From assembly GCA_049325275.1 (NCBI GenBank), contig JBMOLU010000039.1, forward strand, positions 5,299 to 69,298: a stretch of 64,000 nucleotides of DNA. Reading direction: 5' to 3'. The DNA comes from CAIQJJ01 sp049325275 (lineage in GTDB: Bacteria > Chloroflexota > Anaerolineae > Anaerolineales > UBA4823). The first letter of the stretch is position 1; each line of letters begins with the position of its first letter. Made by a program: the position numbers and the translations under genes. Below, piece after piece: positions 25,206-32,852 of this stretch. The notes under the pieces are model-generated. The model had not been told where the DNA came from, did no database searches, and was given only the letters and a program-made list of their open reading frames with translations.

Positions 25206-25665
25206 TACGCAAAAAATCAAGCGCCTGCTGGCCGTTTGCCTGGACGACGAAGCTGCCTTGCCGGGGCTTGTACCTGCTTTGGAGAAGCTGAGAAAAGATT
25301 TGCCAGACGCTGCCTTGAGTTTGCTAACCATGCCGCAGTACTGCGAAAAGGCTCGTTCGCTCGGCTTTTTGGCCCATCTTCTGGCCTATCCCAGCCGCAC
25401 GATCGAATATCTCGATGTGAAGGCGGTGTGCAGCCTGATCGAGCACATCCGGCAGGGCCATTTTGACACCGCCATAATTTTTACCCGCCTGGGCCACAGC
25501 CCTTATCTGCCGGCTTATGCCTGTTACCTGGCCGGTGTTCCAATTCGCGCCGGCCAGTCGCTGGAGTTTGGTGGGGGCGTTTTGTCGCACTGTTTTACGC
25601 CTGCCCCTGCCGACAGCGAACCGCAGGAAGCGTTCCTGTACCTGCTCCACGCGGCAGGCCTCTAG
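25198..25665 (+). CDS. Half-length GT9-like protein (N-terminal domain only)
   Basis: The ATG overlaps the preceding gene by 8 bases. The 155-residue product resembles only the N-terminal domain of GT9 enzymes: LVPALEKLRKDLPDAALSLLTMP, HFDTAIIFTRLGHSPYLPAYACYLAGVPIRAG, and FLYLLHAAGL at the end, where the full enzymes continue (compare NLRLLEYLGF in the 36.5-kb GT9). The nucleotide-binding C-domain is absent. It may be a remnant or an accessory subunit. Confidence 0.72.
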   Translation: MLDTQKIKRLLAVCLDDEAALPGLVPALEKLRKDLPDAALSLLTMPQYCEKARSLGFLAHLLAYPSRTIEYLDVKAVCSLIEHIRQGHFDTAIIFTRLGHSPYLPAYACYLAGVPIRAGQSLEFGGGVLSHCFTPAPADSEPQEAFLYLLHAAGL

Positions 25666-25727
25666 CCGTTTTTTGGGACAAACCCGCGTGAAGGCTTCCA
25701 CGGCCTTCAACCGAAAGTGAGAAAACC

Positions 25728-26672
25728 ATGCAGCCTCTTCACATCCTGACCTGGCACGTGCACGGCAGTTACCTGTATTACCTGTCCCAGGTGCCGCATA
25801 TCTTTTACCTTCCCGTCAAACCTGACCACTCGGAGGGTTACGGTGGGCGTTTGCCGGGTTATCCGTGGCCTGACAACGTGCGCGATGTGCCGGCCGAGGA
25901 AGTGAAAAACCTGAAACTGGACTGCATCCTTTATCAATCGGCGCGCAACTATCAGGAGGATCGCCAGGCGATCCTCAGCAGCGACCAACGCCGTTTACCT
26001 GCCGTTTACCTCGAGCACGATCCGCCCAGGCAGCACCCCACCGATACCCGCCACATTGTGGATGATGCTGCGATGCTGCTGGTGCACGTCACCTACTTCA
26101 ATGCACTGATGTGGGATAACGGCAGCACCCCTACCCGCGTCGTCGAACACGGGGTGATCGTTCCTGAAGATACGGTGTACTGTGGCGACTTGAACCGCGG
26201 GATCAGCGTGGTGAACGGCCTGTATCGCCGTGGCCGGCGCCTGGGCGCCGATGTCTTCGACCGCGCGCGTACGTACATCCCCCTCGACCTGGTCGGCATG
26301 GAATCGGAGAAAGTTGGCGGTTTGGGGGCCGTGCCCCACGGCGAATTGCTCCCGTTGGCGGCACGTTATCGCTTCTTCTTCAATCCAATCCGTTATACCA
26401 GCCTGGGCCTGGCCGTGTGTGAAGCGATGATGATCGGCATGCCGATCATCGGCCTGGCAACGACCGAAATGGCGACCATCATTGAAAACGAGGTATCCGG
26501 TTACGTTCATACCGATCCCGACCAATTGCTTGCTTACATGCAGGAACTGCTGGCCGACCCGGTGCTGGCTCACCAATTGAGCATCGGCGCCCGTCGTCAG
26601 GCCTTGGAGCGTTTCCACATCCGGCGTTTCGTCGACGACTGGTTGGAGACCTTCCGCATGGTCACCGGTTAG
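25728..26672 (+). CDS. GT4-type glycosyltransferase
   Basis: The 314-residue protein has a GT-B fold outline: an N-terminal domain beginning PLHILTWHVHGSYLYYLSQ, then VVEHGVIVPED and the C-terminal donor-binding region YRFFFNPIRYTSLGLAVCEAMMIGMPIIGLATTEMATIIENEVSGYV (the E-x7-E signature area). It is shorter than typical GT4 proteins, with a reduced middle region. The donor is unknown; the cluster suggests a sugar of a heptose-containing glycan. Confidence 0.8.
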   Translation: MQPLHILTWHVHGSYLYYLSQVPHIFYLPVKPDHSEGYGGRLPGYPWPDNVRDVPAEEVKNLKLDCILYQSARNYQEDRQAILSSDQRRLPAVYLEHDPPRQHPTDTRHIVDDAAMLLVHVTYFNALMWDNGSTPTRVVEHGVIVPEDTVYCGDLNRGISVVNGLYRRGRRLGADVFDRARTYIPLDLVGMESEKVGGLGAVPHGELLPLAARYRFFFNPIRYTSLGLAVCEAMMIGMPIIGLATTEMATIIENEVSGYVHTDPDQLLAYMQELLADPVLAHQLSIGARRQALERFHIRRFVDDWLETFRMVTG

Positions 26673-26728
26673 GATTTTCTGCCTGGCGGAATGCAGTCTG
26701 CCCGTCAGCAGAGAAACGAGGAGCTTCA

Positions 26729-28696
26729 TTGAGCAAAAAAATAGCGTTTATTAGCGAACATGCTTCACCCCTGGCTGTTTTGGGCGGGGTGGATAGCGGC
26801 GGGCAGAATGTATACGTTGGGCAGGTCGCCAGGCACCTGGCTGCACTGGGTTATCACGTGGACGTTTTTACCCGGCGTGACGACCCCACCCTGCCAGAGA
26901 TCGTCCCCTGGGCTGATGGCGCCCGGGTGGTTCACATCCCCGCCGGGCCGGCTGCCTTTGTGCGCAAGGAAAACATGTTGCCTTACATGGACGAGTTTGC
27001 GCTCGGGATGCTGCGCTTTACCCACCGCGAAGGCATCTGCTACGACCTGGCGCATGCTAATTTCTGGATGTCTGGCAAAGTCGCCATGATTCTCAAAGCG
27101 CAGATCGGCCTGCCCTTTGTGGTGACCTTTCATGCCTTGGGGCGCGAACGCCGCCGGCATCAAAAAGAAGCCGATCAATTTCCCGACGAGCGTTTCCTTA
27201 TCGAAGAACAAGTCATGGAAGCCGCCGATTTGATTGTGGCCGAGTGCCCGCAGAACCGCAAGGATTTAATCGAACTCTACGGCGCCGAGCCTGCTCGCAT
27301 TGTCGTCGTTCCGGCCGGATATGACCCGCAGGAATTTGCACCGCTGGACAAGCTGGCCGCACGCCGAAAGCTCGGCCTGTCGCCCGACGAGCGCATCATC
27401 TTGCAGTTGGGCCGCATGGTGCCTCGCAAGGGCGTCGATGACGTCATCCGCGCCTTTGGCCGTCTCGTCGAGCGGAACAATGGCGGTCCCCCGTTGCGCC
27501 TGCTGGTCGTTGGCGGCGAGTCGGAGCAACCCGATCCGGCACAGACGCCGGAAATCGGCCGCCTGCAAGCGATTGCCCGGCAAGCCGGCGTTTTCGACCG
27601 GGTTACCTTTACGGGCCGCCGGCCGCGTGACGTGCTCGGCGAGTATTACAGCGCCGCCGACGTTTTCGTCAGCATGCCCTGGTACGAAACGTTCGGCATG
27701 ACGCCCGTCGAAGCGATGGGCTGCGCTCGCCCGGTGGTCGGTTCGAATGTGGGCGGCATCAAGTACACGGTCGTCGACGGTGAAACCGGCTATCTGGTGC
27801 CTCCACGCGATCCCGATACGCTGGCCAGCCGCCTCGAGCAGTTGCTGGCCTCGCCGGTGTTGATGGAACGCCTCGGCCAGAATGGCCTGGAACGCGCCCG
27901 GTCACGCTTCTCCTGGGAAACGGTGGCCCGTTCGCTGGATGAATGCTACGAGGGTTTGTTTCCGCAGGGTGCCCCTGAAACGGTCCGTTTGCCCGACGAC
28001 CTGGACGCACTCGATACGGCTTTTCGTGCTGCAAATCGCGCCCTTGCCGATACCTGGGCCTGCTTGCAGGCATCCATCGTTACCACGGCCCGGCGGATCG
28101 GAGAAACGTTGGCAGCCGGAGGCAAGGTGCTGATCTGCGGGAACGGCGGCAGCGCTGCCCAGGCACAGCACCTGGCCGCCGAGTTGATGGGGCGCTTCCG
28201 CCTTGCAAGGCGGCAGGCCCTGCCCGCCATTGCCCTGACGGCTGACACCGCCTTGCTGACTGCCTGGGCCAACGATGTCGACTATACCCAGGTCTTTGCG
28301 CGGCAAGTAGAAGCCCTCGCGCAGCCCGGCGACCTGCTGCTTGGCCTGAGCACCAGCGGGCGTTCGCCGAACGTGATCAATGCTTTTTGGGCTGCGCAGG
28401 CGCGCGGGGTGGCCTGCATTGCGCTGGTCGGGGCCGACGGTGGCGATCTGATTCACCTGGCCGATCAGGCCTTGCGCGTTCCAAGCCTGGACACTGCCCG
28501 CATCCAGGAACTGCACCTGTTGATCGTTCACATCTGGTGCGAACTCATCGAAGCACAACTACAGGCGACCGCGGTGATGAAACCGGCCGCCGTACAGCCG
28601 GCCGTACGCAGCGGCTACGCCAGTTACCCGGAAACCTTGCCGATCCCTGTGCGAAGCCAGTTCATTCCCACCGGCCGGCCCAAGAAGGAGACATAG
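26729..28696 (+). CDS. Fusion of GT4 glycosyltransferase and phosphoheptose isomerase (GmhA-like SIS domain)
   Basis: The gene starts at TTG with ACGAGGAG upstream and encodes 655 residues. Residues 1-415 are a retaining GT4: GGVDSGGQNVYVGQVARHLAALGHxVDVFTRR-like N-terminus, then LQLGRMVPRKGVDDVIRAFG and ETFGMTPVEAMGCARPVVGSNVGGI. Residues about 430-610 are a SIS domain with ICGNGGSAAQAQHLAAELMGRF, LSTSGRSPNVINAF and the C-terminal QELHLLIVHIWCELIE, a close match to GmhA. It should make D-glycero-D-manno-heptose 7-phosphate and also transfer a sugar. Confidence 0.9.
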   Translation: MSKKIAFISEHASPLAVLGGVDSGGQNVYVGQVARHLAALGYHVDVFTRRDDPTLPEIVPWADGARVVHIPAGPAAFVRKENMLPYMDEFALGMLRFTHREGICYDLAHANFWMSGKVAMILKAQIGLPFVVTFHALGRERRRHQKEADQFPDERFLIEEQVMEAADLIVAECPQNRKDLIELYGAEPARIVVVPAGYDPQEFAPLDKLAARRKLGLSPDERIILQLGRMVPRKGVDDVIRAFGRLVERNNGGPPLRLLVVGGESEQPDPAQTPEIGRLQAIARQAGVFDRVTFTGRRPRDVLGEYYSAADVFVSMPWYETFGMTPVEAMGCARPVVGSNVGGIKYTVVDGETGYLVPPRDPDTLASRLEQLLASPVLMERLGQNGLERARSRFSWETVARSLDECYEGLFPQGAPETVRLPDDLDALDTAFRAANRALADTWACLQASIVTTARRIGETLAAGGKVLICGNGGSAAQAQHLAAELMGRFRLARRQALPAIALTADTALLTAWANDVDYTQVFARQVEALAQPGDLLLGLSTSGRSPNVINAFWAAQARGVACIALVGADGGDLIHLADQALRVPSLDTARIQELHLLIVHIWCELIEAQLQATAVMKPAAVQPAVRSGYASYPETLPIPVRSQFIPTGRPKKET

Positions 28697-28699
28697 AAA

Positions 28700-29425
28700 A
28701 TGAATGCTTTGGAAAATCAAGTCGTCGTTGTGACCGGGGCAGCGCGTGGCCTGGGGGCGGCCATTGCGCGTAACCTGGCTGCTGCCGGCGCCACGATCGT
28801 GTTAGCCGACATTCGCCGCCAGATGGCTGAAGATGTTGCGGCTGAAATCAACGATCTCGGTGGAAAGGCGGCGGCCACAGACCTGGATGTCACCGACGAG
28901 CAGCAAATCCAGGAACTATTGGTAGCCATCGTTTCTCACTACGGCGCCCTCAACGTGATCGTCAACAACGCCGCCATCGATGTGACCCTCCCGATCGACG
29001 AACTGCAAATCGACGACTGGCAGCGCGTGCTGAGCGTCAACTTAAGCGGGCCTTTTCTGCTCTCGAAGCTTGCTTTTCCCGTTTTCAAGCGCCAGGGCAG
29101 CGGGCAGATCGTCAATATTGCCTCGACGGCCGCCAAACGCGCCTGGGCCAATGCTTCAGTCTATCACGCCAGCAAGTGGGGCCTGCTTGGCTTGAGTCAC
29201 GCCCTGCACGTCGAAGGCCGTCCGCACGGCATCAAGGTGACCGCCATCGTTTCTGGCGGTATGCGCACGCCCTTTTTGCTCGATCGCTTCCCCGACCTCG
29301 ACCCGGGCGTGCTGCAAGACCCCGCCAACGTTGCCGAGACGATTCGTTTTGTCCTCTCGCTGCCGGCCGAGACGGTCATTCCCGAAATCCTTGTTTTGCC
29401 GATGCGGGAAACCTCGTGGCCGTAA
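28700..29425 (+). CDS. Short-chain dehydrogenase/reductase
   Basis: The 241-residue protein is a classical SDR: VVVTGAARGLGAAIARNLAAAG binds NAD(P), NNAAIDV follows, and NIASTAAKRAWANASVYHASKWGLLGLS carries the catalytic Ser, Tyr and Lys. It lies 3 bases after the GT4-GmhA fusion. It is too short and of the wrong subtype to be the ADP-heptose 6-epimerase HldD (an extended SDR). Its substrate is probably a sugar or lipid precursor of the glycan. Confidence 0.88.
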   Translation: MNALENQVVVVTGAARGLGAAIARNLAAAGATIVLADIRRQMAEDVAAEINDLGGKAAATDLDVTDEQQIQELLVAIVSHYGALNVIVNNAAIDVTLPIDELQIDDWQRVLSVNLSGPFLLSKLAFPVFKRQGSGQIVNIASTAAKRAWANASVYHASKWGLLGLSHALHVEGRPHGIKVTAIVSGGMRTPFLLDRFPDLDPGVLQDPANVAETIRFVLSLPAETVIPEILVLPMRETSWP

Positions 29426-29451
29426 CGCCTTGCGCTCACGAGACCTGTTGA

Positions 29452-30048
29452 ATGAATATGTTGACAAGAGAACCGGTAAAAGCAGTCTTTTTCGATAAGG
29501 ATGGTACCCTGGTGGAAGATGTCCCTTACAACGTCGACCCGGCGCGCCTGTCTTTGGCGCCCGGTATCGGTGCAGCGCTGCGCTGCTTGCAGGATGCGGG
29601 GTACCGGTTGGTTGTGGTCAGCAATCAGTCGGGCATTGCACGCGGTTACTTTTCCGAAGAAGCGTTGGCCCGCCTGGAATATGTGTTACGCCAGCGCCTT
29701 GAAATTCTGGGCGTTTCCCTGCAAGGCTTTTACTACTGCCCGCACCATCCGCAGGGGACTGTCCCGGCTTACACACGCCGCTGTTCCTGCCGCAAGCCAG
29801 AGCCTGGCCTCTTGCTGCGCAGTGCCCGCGAGCACAATATCGATTTGCGCAGGTCCTGGTTGGTCGGCGACATTTTGGATGACGTGCAAGCCGGGCGGCG
29901 CGCCGGATGCCGGACCATTTTGCTGGATAACGGCAACGAAACGGAGTGGTTTTTGAGCCGCGAACGCCTGCCTCACCATTTGGCTGCCAATATCGCCATG
30001 GTTCAGGCCATTATTTCCGCGGTCGATGCAGGGACCTGCTATGAATAA
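29452..30048 (+). CDS. gmhB: D-glycero-D-manno-heptose-1,7-bisphosphate 7-phosphatase
   Basis: The 198-residue HAD phosphatase has the nucleophile motif FFDKDGTLVED, VVSNQSGIARGYFS, the zinc loop CPHHPQG...CSCRKPEPGLL (Cys and His ligands) and WLVGDILDDVQAGRRAGCRTI. This matches GmhB. It removes the 7-phosphate during ADP-heptose synthesis. Its last bases overlap the start of hldE. Confidence 0.93.
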   Translation: MNMLTREPVKAVFFDKDGTLVEDVPYNVDPARLSLAPGIGAALRCLQDAGYRLVVVSNQSGIARGYFSEEALARLEYVLRQRLEILGVSLQGFYYCPHHPQGTVPAYTRRCSCRKPEPGLLLRSAREHNIDLRRSWLVGDILDDVQAGRRAGCRTILLDNGNETEWFLSRERLPHHLAANIAMVQAIISAVDAGTCYE

Positions 30049-31540
30049 GAATTTATACCGCCTCATTGATCGCTTTGCCGGTTTACGCATCACCGTGATC
30101 GGAGAAGCCATGTTGGATGTTTACGCCTACGGTGATGTATCGCGGCTCTGCCGCGAAGCACCCGTGCCGATCGTCAGCATCCGCGAAGAAAACTTCGCCC
30201 CCGGCGGCGCGGCCAACACCGCCGCCAACCTGGCGGCCTTGGGCGTCGAAGTCCGTTTCCTGTCCGTTGTCGGGCACGATACCGAGGCCGGCATTTTGCG
30301 TGAAGCGCTGAATCGGGCCGGGGTTTCGACGGAATTCATCCTGGTTTCCCCTGGCCGCCGTACGTTGATCAAACGCCGTATTATCGGCGCACAGCAGTTG
30401 CTCGCCCGCCTGGACGAAGGCAGCACGGAAGCCATCAACGGCCGTTTCGAGCGCTTACTGATCGAACGGCTTGGCGATCTGTACCGGCAGTCTGACGTGA
30501 TCATCGCTTCGGACTATGGGTACGGGGTCTTGACCACGGCCGTGATCGAACAGCTTGCCCGCTGCCAGGCCGGCGCACCGCGCATTCTGGTGGTGGATTC
30601 GAAAAACCTGGCTCACTATCGTGATGTGGGCGTGACGGTGGTCAAACCCAATTACGCCGAAGCGCTCCGTTTGCTGGGCAGTGACCTGCAACAGTGGGAT
30701 GGTCTGGATCGTCTCGAACTCGTCCGCAAGGAAGGGCCGCATTTGCTCGAAATCACCGGCGCGCAGATTGTCGCCGTAACGCTCGACCGCGAAGGAGCCA
30801 TGGTATTCGAAGCGGATTCGGCGCCTTATCGCACGTACGCCGAACCGAGGCCCGATTCGCACGCCGCAGGTGCAGGCGATACTTTCATTGCAACGTTCGC
30901 GCTTGCCCTGGCAGCCGGCGGTTTGACGCAAGATGCCGCCGAACTGGCTTCGGCGGCTGCCGAACTGGTGGTGCAAAAGAACGGCACCACGACGTATTCT
31001 CTCGACGATCTGCGCGCTTTTCTTGCCGGCATCGACAAACACATCGACAGTCTGCACGCGCTTGCGCACCATGTCGAGGCCTACCGCCGGCAGGGAAAGC
31101 GCATCGTCTTTACCAACGGCTGTTTCGATATCCTGCACCGCGGCCACGTTAGCTATCTTAACCGCGCCAAGGAACTGGGCGATGTGCTGATCGTGGGCGT
31201 CAACAGCGACGCCAGCGTGGCGCGCCTCAAGGGGCCGGAAAGGCCGATTAACAGCCTGGAAGACCGCCGCCAGGTGTTGGCAGCGCTCAGTTGTATCGAC
31301 CATACGGTAGCTTTCGAAGAAGACACGCCCTGCAAACTCATCGAAGCTGTCTGCCCCGATGTGTTCGTCAAAGGCGGCGATTACACCCGTGAAACCCTGC
31401 CCGAGGCCTCCCTGGTCGAGGCGCTGGGTGGCAAGGTCGAAATCCTTGCCTATGTGGACGAGCATTCGACCTCCCGTATCATCGATCGCATTCGCACCAA
31501 TCACGCGGCAGAAGCCTTGGGCGAACTGCAAACCGTATGA
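30041..31540 (+). CDS. hldE: Bifunctional heptose 7-phosphate kinase / heptose 1-phosphate adenylyltransferase
   Basis: ATG 30041 overlaps gmhB by 8 bases. Of 499 residues, about 1-325 form a ribokinase-like kinase (VIGEAMLDVYAYGDVSR, PGGAANTAANLAALG, DSHAAGAGDTFIATFALAL with the catalytic Asp) and about 355-490 a nucleotidyltransferase (FTNGCFDILHRGHVSYL with the HxGH motif, PERPINSLEDRRQVLAAL, FVKGGDY). It phosphorylates heptose 7-phosphate and adenylylates the 1-phosphate. With the GmhA domain and GmhB it completes ADP-D-glycero-D-manno-heptose synthesis. Confidence 0.95.
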   Translation: MNKNLYRLIDRFAGLRITVIGEAMLDVYAYGDVSRLCREAPVPIVSIREENFAPGGAANTAANLAALGVEVRFLSVVGHDTEAGILREALNRAGVSTEFILVSPGRRTLIKRRIIGAQQLLARLDEGSTEAINGRFERLLIERLGDLYRQSDVIIASDYGYGVLTTAVIEQLARCQAGAPRILVVDSKNLAHYRDVGVTVVKPNYAEALRLLGSDLQQWDGLDRLELVRKEGPHLLEITGAQIVAVTLDREGAMVFEADSAPYRTYAEPRPDSHAAGAGDTFIATFALALAAGGLTQDAAELASAAAELVVQKNGTTTYSLDDLRAFLAGIDKHIDSLHALAHHVEAYRRQGKRIVFTNGCFDILHRGHVSYLNRAKELGDVLIVGVNSDASVARLKGPERPINSLEDRRQVLAALSCIDHTVAFEEDTPCKLIEAVCPDVFVKGGDYTRETLPEASLVEALGGKVEILAYVDEHSTSRIIDRIRTNHAAEALGELQTV

Positions 31541-31634
31541 CAGCCGGCGCTTCGGGGCAAAAATCTTTTTGCCTGCCTTTCCGGCTTGTGGTGAGAACTA
31601 CCCTGCCGCACCTGTTGATGAGGAAACTGTTACC

Positions 31635-32753
31635 ATGAAGCAAAATGCATGGATGGCCGCAAAAAAAATACTCTGCATTCGCCTGGACACCCTGGGCGAC
31701 GTGTTGATGACCACACCGGCTATCCGGGCGATCAAAAATACGCTGCCGCAGAGCCACGTCGCACTGTTGACGGCTTCGCAGGGGGCCGAAGTGGCCCATC
31801 TCGTGCCCGAAGTGGACGAGACGCTGGCGTACGACACTCCCTGGATGAAGGCCACCCCCCCGCGCGAAAACAGCCGGCCGGAACTCGACCTGGTCGCGCA
31901 GCTGCGTGAGATGGGTTTCGACGCCGCCGTGATCTTTAACGTCTACAGCCAGAGCGCCTTGCCGGCAGCTTTTCTCTGCTATCTGGCGGATATCCCCCTG
32001 CGCCTGGCGCACTGCCGCGAGAATCCTTACCAACTGCTGACCGATTGGGTTCCCGAACGCGATCCCGACCCGAATACGGTCGTGCGTCACGAGGTGCGCC
32101 GGCAGCTCGACCTGGTCGCCAGTGTGGGATACACGACGCAAGATGAAACGCTCTCGCTGCCCGTGAACGGCACGGCACGCTACCGGGTGAAAAAGATCCT
32201 TGCGGCGGCAGGTGTGCGTGATGGCGACCCGTGGCTCGTGCTGCATGCCGGGGCCACCGCAGCCTCGCGGCGTTATCCGGCCGAGCACTATGCTGCCGCT
32301 GCGCGCACCCTGGCCATGGAGCACGGCTTTCACATCGTTCTGACGGGGACAGAACCCGAACGCGAAACCGTTGAGTTCGTCCGTATGAACATGAATGCCC
32401 CTTCGACTTCGCTGGTCGGGCGGCTGGACTTGAGCGAACTGACAGCGCTGATCTCGCTGGCACCCATTCTGATCAGCAATAACACCGGCCCGATGCACAT
32501 CGCTGCTGCGGTGGGTACACCGGTCGTCGCGCTCTATGCCCTGACCAACCCCCAGCATACTCCCTGGCAGGTGCCCAGCCTGGTGCTGTTTCACGATGTG
32601 CCCTGCCGCTACTGTTACCGATCGACTTGCGCCGAAGGCCATCACAACTGCCTGCGCCTTGTCCCTCCTGGAGACGTGGTGGATGCCGCCCTGTCCCTCA
32701 GGACGTACAAGATGTTGCCCGAAAAGCAAGGTGCGATGCACTTTGCCGGCTAG
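31635..32753 (+). CDS. GT9 heptosyltransferase-like enzyme, 3' end supplied by a MITE
   Basis: ATG 31635 follows GAGGAAA. The 372-residue protein has ILCIRLDTLGDVLMTTPAIRAIKNTLP, LVLHAGATAASRRYP, VLTGTEPE and ISNNTGPMHIAAAVGTPVVALYA, the full GT9 set, plus a Cys-rich C-terminal segment (CRYCYRSTCAEGHHNCL) common in GT9 proteins. The final residues MLPEKQGAMHFAG and the stop lie in the 32714-32817 repeat, so the native terminus has been replaced. Confidence 0.9.
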   Translation: MKQNAWMAAKKILCIRLDTLGDVLMTTPAIRAIKNTLPQSHVALLTASQGAEVAHLVPEVDETLAYDTPWMKATPPRENSRPELDLVAQLREMGFDAAVIFNVYSQSALPAAFLCYLADIPLRLAHCRENPYQLLTDWVPERDPDPNTVVRHEVRRQLDLVASVGYTTQDETLSLPVNGTARYRVKKILAAAGVRDGDPWLVLHAGATAASRRYPAEHYAAAARTLAMEHGFHIVLTGTEPERETVEFVRMNMNAPSTSLVGRLDLSELTALISLAPILISNNTGPMHIAAAVGTPVVALYALTNPQHTPWQVPSLVLFHDVPCRYCYRSTCAEGHHNCLRLVPPGDVVDAALSLRTYKMLPEKQGAMHFAG

Positions 32754-32817
32754 AAACAGGCAGATTCTTCCCTTTATGGAAGTGCGCCGCACCTGTCGAC
32801 GGCGCTTTTCAGACAGG
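32714..32817 (+). mobile_element. MITE-like element, copy 2
   Basis: It aligns from GTTGCCCGAAAAGC at the left to CTTTTCAGACAG at the right with copies 1 and 3. The core shared by all reads GCACTTTGCCG, AGAAACAGGC, AAGTGCG and CTGTCG with scattered substitutions. The left end has diverged, and no target duplication is visible. The left 40 bases are read through as the end of the GT9 gene. Confidence 0.8.
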
Positions 32818-32852
32818 TTCTAAGCTGGCGCACTACAAGGAGAAATCAAGCT

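Noticed and set aside
28700..29425. SDR as HldD, the ADP-heptose 6-epimerase
   Set aside because: HldD is an extended SDR of about 310 residues; this protein has 241 residues and the classical layout.
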